Shown here piece by piece: positions 11,781 through 26,000 of a DNA stretch of 64,000 bases. Location: NCBI GenBank assembly GCA_947172415.1, contig OX359193.1, positions 2,598,501 through 2,662,500 of the forward strand. Direction: 5' to 3'. Under the pieces are notes generated by a model that saw nothing but the letters and a program-made list of their open reading frames with translations, ran no database searches and was not told where the DNA came from. Numbering within the stretch: the stretch's first letter is position 1; every line of letters begins with the position of its first letter. Source of the stretch: Chondrosia reniformis (taxonomy: Eukaryota; Porifera; Demospongiae; Chondrillida; Chondrillidae). A program made the position numbers and the translations under genes.

Positions 11781-11912
11781 CTAGAATAAATACTGATAAC
11801 GACAACTAAAAGCATAACCAGTTTCCACTGTAAACCGCCTTTGCTAAATGTCATTAAATGCTCGTAAATGTTAGGTCTATTGCGTGAGAAACAAGCGAGT
11901 GCCTCATTATTA
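11605..11912. mobile_element. 308-bp element with perfect 21-bp inverted ends
   Basis: 11605-11625 and 11892-11912 are perfect inverted repeats of 21 bp (TAATAATGAGGCACTCGCTT plus one base). Sequence identity with copy 2 of family B breaks at about 11605. The inverted-repeat unit contains the family B right arm, so it may be a nested or rearranged MITE. Confidence 0.6.
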
Positions 11913-13897
11913 ATGCTCAAACCACACGTATTCATTTAACCACGTAACCAGAGACATTCTACGGTAAAACTTCTTGACGATAGTCAAAGGTATAGACTAG
12001 TAGACTAATCTCAAGTAAACGGCGTGTCCTATCTAAAATATAAACTCACTGTATGATGAACTTGTTCGAAAGTTAGACTGTGATAACACCATCCGCAACA
12101 AGACTGACTTTCCATAAACTTGACCTCGCGTCACAGCAGCCATGATTGCATGTGGTCTCGTTCCCGGCCTGAAAATGGGAATTAAAGTGGAAACGACATT
12201 TGTCGTGACTTCTTCTGCGAGGCTTGTTGAAATGTTTGTTTATCTGTACAACAAAGCATCCCCACAAAAAACGGAGGTAGTTCAAGGGAAAAAACAAACA
12301 GCGTCCACCATACCTAGCACAAAGGATTTATTGACAAATTTTGGCGTGAAGCGTTTCAAGTTCAAGTTGGGATTATTAGGCACTTGGCAATCGTTGGTGC
12401 TTTTCTTAAAATTTCCGAATTAAATTGTACCCTTCTTTCTACTGAGTTGGTTTTTGCGATATGTGAAATGACAATTCCTTTGTAGAGTCCTTCGGCCTCT
12501 GCTATACATCAGCAGCTACATAACTCAATGTAAGCAGTATATAGTGGTTTTAGTTTGGCTTGTAGATCTATTTGATTGTTAGATTAGTTCCAGTTGTATT
12601 GGCGGTCGTCATAGCGGGGCATAACGGGATCTCTGTCCAGGTACTCCTGCTTGCTGTACAATAAACTGAACTCGATATTAACTTTGCCTTTCCTAAATCT
12701 TCCTTCCAATAAACCTAACATCTTACATAACTAGTTGTTAATCCCAACTGTAAGAGATCTGTATCCTCATACATATGTGGCCTGAGGTGCTACTGTGTGT
12801 GAGCGTACATATTGTGGTAAACTGGAAATCCTGGGAATGTGTACATTGACGAACTCACCTGTTGATGCTGGAATTGTACATACAACATTAGCTGATGTTT
12901 TTAATTTCAATAACTTTATCTTTCCCATAGTTTATTTCATTAAGTATGTGACTTTTAATGTAAGATGTACATACAAACACTTCACATGTAGCATTTGTTT
13001 AATCATGCTTTAGGCTTACACCATATATATATGATCTTAATGTTGCATACTTGCTTGCTTTAGGGTAGGGTTAACTTGCAAACATAACTAAGACTCCTTT
13101 GCTACTATCGCCTAAGACCTCGCTAGTTTTGCTTGTATTGTAGAGAGTTCGGAATTAAAAATAATTTTCAAAATCCAACTATAGCTGTATTGCAAGCTTA
13201 ATTTCTGCCTTTATGAATAATGGGTGGTGAGTAATCAGCTTCTGCATGTCGTTGAAGCATTAAACTAGCACACAAAACACTATGAGAAGTACAAAGTGTG
13301 CAATCAAACTGTTTGTAGGCTATTATTAGGTAATTCGTGCACATATATATATATATAAATAGTTTATAACTTCATTATCTTGAAACACTTGTAACTAAAG
13401 CAAGACATTTAACTGACCATAGCAGATTTTTACACATGATATGCAGATTGAGGTAATGTTTGGGTGCAACTACATTAGTATTATCAGGTCACGCTCTTTC
13501 AACAAGCAACTAAAACATTTTTCTTTAGTTAAATCCTAAATTCTAAAGGACAGTCATAACACTTTCGCAATTAGGATAATAAAGAGAAGCAAGGATATGA
13601 ATGAGAGGATTGATAAAATTAATCATAAAATCAATCCAATCTCAGGCAAGCACAACCTATAAAGGAATTAAATCTATATAGCTATTAAATACAAGAAGAC
13701 ACACTGCCCCACGAAGCACTGTAAGTTGGCAGACAAGTAGCTATCTATTTATGAGTCAAGAATCAAAGCATTTTAATACAATGAGCAGGTAGCAGTTTCC
13801 TTTTTCATCTCTGGTTAGGTAGAAAAAGACACTCAAAACAAAAGCACACAAAACTTTGTAATATTAATGAATTAACAATTACGATTGTGTAATGTAT
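11913..13897. other. No recognisable gene; region downstream of COQ5
   Basis: A few frames up to 93 codons, none with a motif. There is a short (TA)n run near 13345. 12480-12730 carries a polyadenylation-like AATAAA context but no supported element. Confidence 0.5.
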
Positions 13898-14002
13898 TTA
13901 CCATGCTTTAAATGCGGAGTGTATTGTTACAATGCCTCCTAAAATGTTGGAGTAAGTTACTCTTGAAAATCCTGCCTCTTCAACAATACATTTGAATTTT
14001 TC
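13898..14002 (-). CDS. COQ5: COQ5 terminal coding exon
   Basis: Begins after a CACATAG acceptor in phase 0 and encodes 34 residues ([20 protein letters not shown] and a [13 protein letters not shown] end), then TAA at 13898-13900. This matches the family C-terminus, which reads EEFKDMIEDAGF...GIVAIHSGFKL in animals. Confidence 0.9.
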   Translation of the reverse strand, partial: EKFKCIVEEAGFSRVTYSNILGGIVTIHSAFKAW

Positions 14003-17000
14003 CTATGTGTAAAAATATGTAAGCTATATATATTCAGGCATGTTCTTTGATTTTTCTGTAGTAGGACTTATGTTTCTAAATATTCCATATGAAACTTACC
14101 TGGTTGGGAAAACGTCTAATGCTATCAACCAAATACTGATAGGAAGATCTGTCACCAGCAACAACTTCTCCAATTGCTGGGATAACTTGAAATGAATATT
14201 CATCATACAATCTATAGGCATAAAAAGAAGGTCCTGTAGGCCATCCATCTTATATACACATGCAGCAGTATGATGAGGGATATGGTTCAAAAGGATAACA
14301 TCAACGAGTACAGAAGTACTCACTAATTAGGAATAGCCAAAAAATATGGCTGCCCTATCCAATGTCTTATCAATCAACACCTCATAAATCACCAACGGAG
14401 TGATTTTCGCTAGTATTTGGTTATTTGCAGCCATTTATGTACACTTTTCTAAATAGCAAAACATATTTCAACATTCAACAGTATTCAAAATAAGTTAGCT
14501 AGAATAAGCCTATCATGAAACTTTTGGTCTGTTGAAAAATTTGGTCTGCCTGAACCACAGTTTTGGGACACTTTGGTCCTACCTTGAAAATAGTGGTCCT
14601 GTGTCATTATTTGCTTTTAAAAGAACTTTAAAGGTATTCGGACGGATAAATTAAACATGAAAATGTTATTCTACCCTAAGAACTTTAATCGTACCCTTCT
14701 TTTCTAATAGTATTGTCACAGAAGCACTTTCCACAACTACATATGAGACAATAACTTAAACAGTGTTCACAATAATTGATCTGAGGCTGAAATTGGGATA
14801 CGAGCTTGCAAGTGACATATAAAAGGAGCGCCAAGATGGCCTATATAAAGGCTAGCAAATTTTTATTGCCAAAATATTTAAGATGAAGTCGACTACACAA
14901 TCAGAAGCGAGATACCAAGTGCCAATGCCAAATGTTAACAGTGGCAAGGAAGGTGGGCCTGTATATCCACCTGCATTTACCTGCATGACAGAAAGGAACA
15001 AAGAAGCGGACCACCAGCTATTAGAGATGAGGAGAATAAGGAAGAAGCTGATCAGAAGCTTTTGCAAGAAGCATTTATTTAGGCTCTGAGAAGAGGTATC
15101 CAGCAGGAGTTGGATAAAACAGAAAGAAAATCTTAAGGAAGAAGGCTACCAAGTTTGTAGTGCAGAATGGAGAATTGAGATACACTATTTAGAAGAAAGG
15201 TAAAGTTTGTATTGCCTCATATATACTTTTTTGGAGGAAAATAAATATATAATTCAGTTATTTCCCGACTAGTGTGATATATTGATTTATATAGACATGT
15301 ATATATATCCAGTTTATTATTGCCTGTTGTTTACGACCCTATGTAGGAGGTGTTGTCACGCTACATTAACAGCAAAGAGGAAAGAAAGAAGATTTTATCA
15401 AGTTGTCATGTTGATAAAAACAGTAGGACAAAAAGTAAAAACAAGAACAATAAACAGGATCAAAGAGCATTTTATGTGGAAAGGGATGGTAAAGGATGGA
15501 CAGCGTACTCCTTATCATCCACAGGCAAACACTCAACAATAATAGATACATATCTATTTGAATCTGTTACATACACTCTGTTTTCTCTATATACAGTGCA
15601 ATGGTCTAGATGAAAGATTTAACCCAACCCTCCAATCAATGTTGGCAAAATTCGCATATGATAAGGAGGAGGTATGGAGCAGTTTCTTGGATACCTGTGT
15701 TTTTGCCTACAACATGTCCACACATGTTCCCCCAAGTTTACCCCCTTTCAGCTTATGTTTAATCAAACAGCAACTATACCAATCAATATTGAATTAAGGA
15801 AAAAGAATGGTGAGTATTTGGCTGTTGCATACCACCAGTTATCAAAAGTTGACAATGTAAAAAGGGGTAGCAGAGGAAAAAAAAACTTTAGAAGAGGCAA
15901 AAGAGAACATTTTACATACACAGCAGAAACAAAAAGATCAGTATGACAGGAAGTATGCAAAGTCTTGTCTATTTGAGAAAGTGCAGATGGTCTTGAAGAA
16001 GGATTTCACTCACCGCAAGAGGAAGGGAAGTTAGACCCCAGGTTTTCGGGTCCTTTTACCATCATTAGACAACTGGGCAAGGGAACATACCTTCTTTCAC
16101 GACCTGGAAACCCAGATGATACAGTCCAAGTGACTGGTGCCCATCTCAAGTCCTACATACACCACTCCTCCAGATAATCAAGTAGAGAGTGGGTTATCAG
16201 ATGAACAGGAAGTTGAGGAATGTTCAAATTCACATGAAGAATCACTTGTAGACCCTCAACCAGTTATAGACTCTCATGATCAACCAGTTGTAGATCCTCG
16301 ACCAGTTGTACCAGTGGGAGAGCCTGTAAAACCAGTGAATGTGGTGGCAAAGAAATTACTTTAATTATGATGTTGGGATAAGGCTATCAGGATTTAGAAG
16401 AAGACTTGGCATGAAGTAATGGAATTAGAAGAGCCAGAACTAATTCCAAGTAAGAGAAGAAGGGCGCAACAAGAGTCAGCATTGAACCAGGTTTGGACTG
16501 GACAGCTTACTAATGTAGACAAAGGTATCATTTTGAGCACCACTGGGTGGCTCAATGAAGGTATTACCTCTATAATGCAGAAACTATTGAAAGAAGTGGC
16601 CCCAAGTAATCTAGGTGGCTTACAAGACACCTTTCATTGTATATATTGTGGCTATGAAATTGAGACCTCAGCTGTTGTTCAAATTGTCCACCATGGCACT
16701 AACCACTGGCTCAATGTTAGCACAATTGGTGCCAAAGAGGCTGAGGTTTTTATCTATGATAGCCTCTAATGCAGTGTGCCTGATGCTGTTAAGAATCAGA
16801 TTGCAGCTTTATTATCAACTCCATCAAAGCAGGTTAGTGTTTTCCACTGCCTTAGTCACTGGACAGAATCTAGGAGGCACTTGTACAGTTGCTTAAATAA
16901 AGGAAGTTTGAAAATATTCCCATTACTAGAATAAGGATTTCTTCTAACTGTGTCAAACTTATCTTTCGGATGGTTCATCTTTTAATAATTTTGAGCATCT

Positions 17001-17044
17001 ACGGTACACGTCACAAATAACTTACTATTTTCCGCGGCTCTGCC

Positions 17045-17075
<31 letters not shown>

Positions 17076-20000
17076 TGTTTATTAGTGTGACATGCCATAC
17101 AAAGATTAATAAAGATGGCCCAACCAGTTCAGGTTTACAAGTCACATTACAAAGAAACGTCATGATAAATAGTACTTGAAAGTTCATTGCTCTTCTGGAA
17201 TTGACAGCTAGGTATATCTATGTGTATAGGGTGGGGGGTGTGAGGTGGGGATGCATGCTCTATAAAAATCCATGATAAATAATTAGCTAAGGGATTTGTG
17301 CTTTAAATACATATCATAAATAAGATCAGTGATTTGTTTACTAGGATATGACAGAGTAAAAAGGCACTTTTGCAAAGGTGTTAAAGAAAAGAAGTGGGGG
17401 TGATAGTTAGTGCATTCATTAAATAACTTACATCGAAGATTGTTAAAAGTGGGACATGTGATCAAAAAGTGTGTGGTATCCTCAATCTCACCAAGGTTAC
17501 ACAGTCTACAGACCCGGTCCTCCAGTGGCACCTTAGGATGTCGGATTCTGCCAAGTTCTATTTGGAGTGGAAGGCATCCACACCTCAGAGATGCCAGAAC
17601 TCTCCTTTTGTCAACCTCTCCCATCACCACATAGTCCTCCACAGAAGGGCACCCTTTCAAGAGTCTGTAGAGAGCCAACCTACCACCAGACTGACTATTA
17701 ACTTCTATCCTATTTACATCCTTTTTCCATTCCTTTAATGCCGAATTATTGATTTTCTGTAGTGTATATTTGATAAAGGCCTGTTTATTACTAAAGGGGA
17801 CATCAATGTTAGAGTAGGAATAATTATGATTCTGTACTGATAAATCTTGGAGTACACTATGGAGGTTTGAGTACCACCTGTCCTTTAAGTTTAGTTTAGA
17901 CAGATGTAGTAGTATTTGTTTAGGTAATCGTGTATTTGGTAGATTATTAATATGATACCAATATTTAAAGACAATCGATTTAGTGTGCCAGTGCAAAGGT
18001 CTCCAGTTCATCTCCCCACTAAGACCTGCAATAGGTGCAGTCTTACCCAAACCAAGGAATGCTCTCATTAGGTTGTTCTGGACAAGTTATAGGTAATCCG
18101 CAGATTCCCGTGCGGCGAAGTGCAGTCATCCGAGAAGCATCCGTAGACACTTTACAATGGTTCCGCGGACACCTCACGAATTGTCTGCGGACACCTCATG
18201 AATTTTCTGCAGATACCTCACAAATCGTCTACAGACACCTCACGACGTGTCCATGGAATCGCCGAGAAGGATCCACGCTATTCTGTGGATCCAAGTTTCA
18301 CAATTCCTTGACATCATTTCCTTTCGAATGTGATAGAACGAGGGTGCGATATTGTGGGTGCAGTGTTTGTATAATGAGGTGCAATGTTTATTTAATGAGG
18401 TGCAATGTTTGTTTAGAGTCGAAATGTCCAATTAAGTACCTGCCTACTCGAATTCAAGCGACTATGATTAGCGTCTTGGGAATCATTGGGTATCCCCCCT
18501 GCGTACGTTTCGCAAGATCCACAAATCGCTTTGTGGGTAGGCTGCAAAGCACACACACACGTTCCGCAGAGCACTTACATACGTACAATCCGCAGACAGA
18601 GCACAGACGTTCCGCGGACATGGCACGGATGATATGCGGCTGCCTGCACAGCAATTCACGGGAATCCGCAACAGAATTCCTCGGAATTTGTCGGATTTCC
18701 ATAAGTTATTTGTGACGTGTACCGTAAAGACGTAGTTTTCAGTTCTCTGTTCAGTCAGATGTTTCGACCCTGGGGGTCTTCTTCAGTGAATGAAGATGGT
18801 AAGGTGTCTCCTTTTTAGGGAAACCCGTTCCTGCCATTATTGTTGACCTCATCAGTTACATCATTTCCGGTGAAAAAGGGGAAACAGAGGCATTGGTAAT
18901 AAAGAATTTCCAGTCACTTCATAAGATGATGCCTTGGTTTAGGTTCATTCCCACCTGACACTGTTGGATTGCCAGTGCTTCCTTGATTCACCTTCTGTAC
19001 CAGTGTGTCAATGCCCCCAAAGAGTTTTTTTCAGATTCAATTTTACCATGGTTTTGTCCTCTTTGTTCCTAGTTTGTTCTTGCTTATAAACACAAACAGA
19101 CAGATGCATGAACTAACTTCCTTTTTTGCATTTATTGTAATTATAACAATATATTTATATTGTAACATAATTCAAATCTCAGAATTCATTATCAAAAATT
19201 TGAATTAGATGAACATTTGAATTGTCAGTATTTTACCAAAATCAAATATTATGTGTTAAACACAATTTCTACTGAAAGAAAATTAGTTACAATAATCAAT
19301 TATAAGTACTGTTGGCATTAGTAGTTACTGTCTAGTAAAGTACCGTTATCGGGTATAAACATTGTGGTTAAAAGAATGCAGGAAGATTGCGCATACAATC
19401 AAAGATATGTGGCTTCAACTAGTCTCATGTAGTCCAGACATTTTCTTGATGATGTCATACGGTAGGCGAAATTATGCGAAACAGCAGTCTGGGCTATGCG
19501 AGACTAAGCTTCAATATGGTCAACTACTTCAAGCCTTTTCCAAATGGATAAAGATTGGTAGCTGCCTCTTTTCATTCTAGAACTTAAGGTGAAACAGAAG
19601 CTATTTTTCGACCTAAAAGAAATTGTCTGTTCGAATTTTTTTGTGTTACTGAAATACAGGGAATATACAGATTCTTCTAAGTAGGCAAAATATCGAATGA
19701 ATCGGATACGAATTATGTGGACTACACTGTAATTGCTAGCTAAAGTATTTGACCATAATTCTCAGCTTTCTTCTTGAAAATTTTGGTACCACTAGTTACA
19801 AGACCTACGACCAAAATTCTAGTGACAGGCCCATTTACATAATTTATTTCTTTATTTTCTTTTTTCAAATGGACTAGTGCTAACATGTGACCTTATGTGG
19901 GCATGTACAACTTATAAATCGTAATAAAGGTTCCTAACTAGGAAATAGACAGCCCTAAGTCCAAATGCACTCTACATAAAGCATGTTAATTGTAAATAAC

Positions 20001-23000
20001 GAAATTATGCAGCCACCATTTTTAGAGATCATAATTTCAGCTTATTTCTCTTTGTCTGAGACTTTATTTCGATTTTCGTAAAAACTTTCGAAACATAATA
20101 AGTAATTTTAATAGGAAAGGGGGAATACAAGTAAATTAAAGAAAACATTTAAAAAAGATGTAAGAGGTACGTATATAGGAGTGGCAGTGTTCACCAGTGA
20201 CTAGTACATCTGAAAAAAGTAACGAAATAAGACAATGATTATGTGATAAGGGCTAATCATACAAGCACTGTCTTGTTTCATTACCTTTTTCAGACGTACT
20301 CGTCACTGGTGAACACTACCATTCCTACTTCTAACATCTTTTTGGAAATGATTTTTTTATTTTGCTTGTTACTATAATAGTATCCTAAGCCAAAACTATC
20401 ATTATGTTGGCAACACTTGCATAGTTACTGATCATTCAAAGTAGCCTTTTAATTTACACCGCACCTTCAATCCTATATCCTAAGAGCACAGGTTGTATTG
20501 GTGATACCTTATAATACATAATAATGTTACAGTAAAAGAGAGGAGAGCAGAAAAGCTGGAGCTCAAAAATTGCATGGGTCCCAAATGTGTAACTGATGTC
20601 CCCTAAGGAGCGCAATATCCAGATTTCAATGATGATGATATCGATGCTTTAGGATCAGCTTTAAATATGAAAGTTCCCCTATTTATTAAGATTATGTAAG
20701 CCTTGAATTTTTAAAGCAAGAAGACGTAACTTTTGAAGAGTATATCAGCTGTGACAGTGAGATTACAGTCTGCTCCTATGTTAAGACAGGATCAATTAAT
20801 CAGAGTGTTGCAAGTGAAAATGAAACAGAGGATTTCGATGATCAGCTTCCCAAAATTTCTGTTCTACAGGCTAATTTAACCTTTAAGGATATTCAAGCTC
20901 TTTTAATTTCAAAATCACTATGTGAAATAAACGGCAACCGTCTTGACATCTTTCAGTGGTGTAGCAGGAGTCATGCTGGCTGAGTTTCAGCCTGCGTGGA
21001 CACCATAGTTAAGGGGGACTTGCTTCATATCCTTTAAGAAAAGACGGAGAGAATGCAGGCGGTTGAAACCTGGACTCAGATCAAGTAGGATAGAGGGGGA
21101 GCAGCAAACCTCTACATCAAGGAGCCAAGCGGCAGTGATGATTGCTGGTCCTAAGATAGCCAACTGTACAGGAAAGAAATTTGTTACCGGAGATATGAAG
21201 ATTGGTTATTGAAATATGAAGGGACTAGCTACCAGCAGGAAATTAAAGATGGTGACTTGGTAGACGAAGAGGCATGGTTTAGATGTGCTGGTGATCCAGG
21301 AGACCCATCTGAGATGGGCAAAACGGTTCAGAACAGAGAATGGCAGGATGGAAGTGGTGCTACTGGCAAATCTATCAACAGCAACTGAGGACACTGAGGA
21401 CAGGGGTATGCAGCTGGGGTTGGGATGATACTCTCTGATAGAGCACGAAGGGCATTAATTGGATATAACAGTGTCTGACAGAGTAATAACTGCCCAATTT
21501 CATCTTAAGAGTCGGAAGTATAGTTGCAGCTAGATAAGGAGATTAAGAGAGAAGTGAGGAGGGAAAAGGAAGTGTTCTGCAAGAAGCTAGCAATGAAAGG
21601 ATGGAAGGATGCTAAGAGATTAAGACTTGGGTTCTGCACAAAACCAGCAGGCCTTGAAGGTCCATCTGAGAAGGCTCATGCATCTTTCCTGGTCAAATTG
21701 TGGTCAGCAGAGCCAGTGCAAGGTCCAGAAATAGCTCCACTCTACAGTAAAGTAGCAGACATAGAGACAGGTCCAATCACTCTAGAAAAGGTGGAATCAG
21801 TCTTGATTGGACAGAAGAGATGGAGAGCAAGTGGAATGTATGCCATCCCAATGGAACTCTAGTAGACTCTTATGAGCACCTTGAAGCCATACTGCAGCTG
21901 CACTTACTAAAAGCTAAAGTTAGGAGGAGTAGTCAATTCTTTCTGAATGATCCCCAATCTCAGTTGTCAGCATTCAAGAAAGTTCCATCAACTTAGGAAG
22001 CCAACTACAAGCCAATTAACCTGTTGTCAATTGCATACAAGGTGTATGCCACCATTCCTATAGCAAAGACTTGTCAGTGGGCCAGAGAGAAGGTTTATGG
22101 ACTACACAATATGGTTTCTGCAAGGGTCACTCAACTACACATGCCATCACTCCTCTCAGGTGGATCATGGAAGGTACTGAACTGCACATAGCCTTTCTGG
22201 ACTGGAGGAAGGCTTTCGACAAGGTGAATAGATGTGGCCTGCTATCTGCGGTGGGACTGCGTCAGAGTGCCAGAGTGTCAGGTGTGAGGTCAACGACTGT
22301 GAAACAGCATCAATACAGCACACCAGTACTTCTGGCATACAACAAGATTGCCCACTGAGCCCTTCCTCTTCATCATCCTGACAGCAGTTGCGATGGCAGA
22401 TTCAGTTGTATCAAGTGATGACCTGCCCTGCCATGACATAGCCTTTACAACAGATAAACCAACCTAATCAGTCGATCGACCTCACTGCGTTGCTCCATTC
22501 ACCTGAGAGCAGCACAGCAGAAGACGGCTTGAAGTTGCAGCACCGAAGTGTGGACACATGATGGTAAATTGCAGTAGTGGGACAATGGCCGAAGGCCCTG
22601 AACGGAGAGTTTGTGCTGGTGGTCACTTCCCAGGTACATTTGGGGTCACTTGTGATAATCAGCAAGTAAGTAAAAAGAACTGGAGAGTATGTTGAGTGCT
22701 ACAGATGCTACCATGAAAAAGCTACAGGACTTCTGGAAACGGGGACTGCAGTTATTTAATCTCTCAAGTTAGCTAACAATATATAAACTATTGAAACACG
22801 TACTGACAGTTTAATGAGTATATCTAAAGGACTTCAAAGAGTAGTATTAAAACCAAAAACTGATTCATTGTTGATTTATGAGGTGATCCTTAATTATAAA
22901 TATAATTCTGTGGCAATACATGGGGTCCATCACAATTTAAAGAGTTTTAACAACCTCTCTGATAAATTGTTTACAGGATACTGTAATCCTTATGGATTTT

Positions 23001-26000
23001 ATTCTTCATTACAACATGGACCATTTTGCAAATGATTTAACGATACAGTAAAAGGATGACAATATGTTAACTACCTAGCTAGATATCACCCCACTGGCTA
23101 CTACTGGGGCAAGGATTTTATTTTCAGGAGTCTTGGCTTTTATAAAACACAGTTAAATAATTACTAAACTTGTTTTGCTTTCAGTAAAGATACGTAATAA
23201 TCACCCTAATCTACTTGCATGGTGTTTTAAACAGCTGAATCTTAAAATTAATTCAAATTTTATATTCATTGCTTTCTGTAGATGTAATTCATTTCCAGTG
23301 ACATACCTTTCTAGTAATTGTATGACTGGTTTGCTAAATTCCATGCAAAGGAACCTTCCTCCAGGTTTCAGGATTCTATAAGCCTCCAATAATGGTTTGT
23401 CAACTTCTTCCATATTACGAATACCAAAGGTTATTGTGTAAGCATCATATGAATTATCTTTAAATGGCAAATCACTGGCATCTGCTAAAATCCAACTGAT
23501 ATGATCACCTAGGCCTTGTTCTTTAGCTCTTCTTTTCCCTTCATCTAACATGTTCTTGTTTATATCACATGCTGAAACTGTAAAAGAAACATTTCCTTTA
23601 CTTTGCTTAGACTGGACATGCTTTACACATAACTGCGGTATATCACCTAAAAGAAGAGACAAATTGAGATTTGAAAAATCTTTCAAGTTGTTAAATTACC
23701 TCACTCAAAGAGTTTGCATTCAATATAACATTTCATTCCTTAGTTTTTCACATGGTATAGTGTAGTGTGTTTTAATTATGGTATGGTTTTCTAAAAAAAT
23801 AAACTTAAATTAAAATAGTGCTGATTTAAAACAAAAAATAAAATTAGCCAATTTAATGGGGTTGCTAGGATGCAAACTAAGGACTACATCATTATTATAT
23901 TATAAATAATTAAAAAAATCCTAAAATGGGCTGATTTTACGATGCATGGGTGTCAGCTACACATACAAGGGTAGCAGAAATCACTCGCACTCTCTGTGGC
24001 GTCTTCTGCTTGATACGACTGAAGAAGACACCTTCCAACAGGTTTGGTACTTATCTACCTTTTAAAGACACACAGGGATGTACAACATTTCTCAACTGGT
24101 CTACAGGTTTGGTATTCATCCACCTTATGAATACCCTGCATGTAGTTCGTGAACTTTCACACTTGGTATTGATAGGTGACATGGGTTGGCAATAGTTTCC
24201 TTCTCTTCCGGCTGCACAAAAGATTAAAGTGTGTGAACTTATCTCCCTGTGGGAGGTGTACAGTCACCTGGGAGACTCTAATTGAAGCATTGCATGATGC
24301 TGAAGTATCTCAGGTTGTTCTTTATCAGGGAGTACGGTAGTACTCTCAATGTAGGGAAGATGCGTTTTTTTCGTTTTTCCCATACATCGGTATAGGAGAA
24401 AATTCCCGAAATAGGCCGAAAATCAACAAAACAAGGCTATGTATAGCTAAATATACAATATACATACTCTAAATAGACCTTACAGGCAAGTGAATATGTC
24501 CTGCTGGCGAAATAATTCCCATTTTTGTCTTCTTCGCCAGCCATAACTAAAAAACTATATAAGCTTTTGGACTAATTGTTAAACGAAACTATTGCAAATT
24601 TTCGGAGCTGTATTCTTTGTAGAAGTGAGAGCGATAACGCTATTATTGAGTATGACAGTTTTCATGATCCCAGAGCTGAGTTCTCAATAAATTCGCCATT
24701 TTAATGACGTCATATCAGTTGAAGATTGCAAAACCAAAATGGGTTTAAAATACAATCAAATTCCTAGCTTATGCTCCATAAAAAGTATAACAAAAATTTT
24801 CTACAAAAATAGTGAAGATGTAGGGATGGCACAAAAAGCACAGAAGCAAGAAAGGGATGTTACACAGTGAAGCATTAGCTATATATGCATGAATCCTACA
24901 AGCAAGGGTGTTGTATGATTCAATGCATATATAGCTAATGCTTCACTGTGTAACATCCCTTTCTTGCTTCTGTGCTTTTTGTGCCATCCCTACATCTTCA
25001 CTATTTTTGTAGAAAATTTTTATTGTTCTCTAGTATCTATGGAATGAAGGCGAAAGATGTTTCAGTCAACTGGATGATGAAAGATTATACTTGGCCAAGG
25101 TTTCCTGAAGCACCTTGCAGGTGGGACATAGGAGTAACTGCAGCTATTAAAGGTAATAGGATTCCCTTATTCACCATAGAGAAGAATGTCGTTTCTGATA
25201 AAGTGTACCCCATGCTGTTTCAAGAAGGAGGGTCAGTAGAAGTGCATGTTCCTGAAGGAAGGGTTATAGTTTACCACTGTCCAGCATCTCCTTCACCACC
25301 TAAAGGCATCTACAACTGTGCAGCATCAGATATCATAATCATTGAGGTCACTTAGGGTTAAGGTGGAGTCCTTAAAGAATCTGCTGAATCTCATGTCATC
25401 AGATTTAACACACCTAAATGAGGAATTGAGCCTAAAAGGACACCTAACGTATACTGAAGCACTAAATTACAGTAGCAGAAAAGTATATCCCTGCAGACCA
25501 GTTGCCAAAATGAGTGATTTTAAAAAAGCAGTCAAGGTCAGCAGATATATCAGAAGATAGAGGACCTGATACAGTGTATACATTTCCTGTGCCTTCTTTT
25601 CCAGAGGCAGCCATCCTCCAATTCTCATAGGCCAGCAGATTGTACGGCCTTTGAAGATATTGAGAAGGGGAATATGTTCAAAAGGAGAAATGAGAGCCAT
25701 CTTACTGCCAAGCAGAAACACCAACTAGTTCAGCTATTACACAGCTTCAGCTTTACTCTAGGTGGAAGGATACACCATCTAAAAGAGCCAATGCATGATG
25801 AACAACTGCAAATATCCGGAGAAGTACATATTAACCAGCCAACAGTTTTCAGGTTTTTCCAACGAAAGAAACAAGAACTTTCCAAAGTGTTCCGAGCATC
25901 CTTGGGCCTTGGATGATGACATCTTCAGGGTTGCCATTGGCATCCATCTTGGAGCTCCTTCATACCAACCCCACAGTTGTCAGCACTGTGGAATGAAGGT

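Larger units (their letters stand above)
17001..18726. mobile_element. Non-autonomous TIR element split by a LINE insertion
   Basis: Perfect 25-bp inverted repeats close both ends (17001-17025 and 18702-18726; the outer part is TACGGTACACGTCACAAATA). The outermost TA may be a TA target duplication. Inside, away from the LINE, the sequence is unusually rich in TCCGCGGA-like words and holds a 22-bp tandem array. There is no transposase. The LINE at 17.04-18.07 kb has inserted within about 15 bp of the left inverted repeat. Confidence 0.7.

Noticed and set aside
12142-12423. 93-residue plus-strand frame as a gene
   Set aside because: No recognisable domain and no supporting splice or regulatory context.
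12480-12730. Possible solo LTR (TG...CA-like limits, AATAAA inside)
   Set aside because: No partner copy, no target duplication and no adjacent primer-binding site or coding trace.
18740-18780. Hammerhead-ribozyme-like core (CTGAAGA, GACCC/GGGTC stem, GAAAC on the minus strand); a similar CTGATGA...GAAAC at 32790
   Set aside because: I could not find a proper third stem or a cleavage triplet, and both sites lie in LINE-3'-end-like sequence where such a stem is common.
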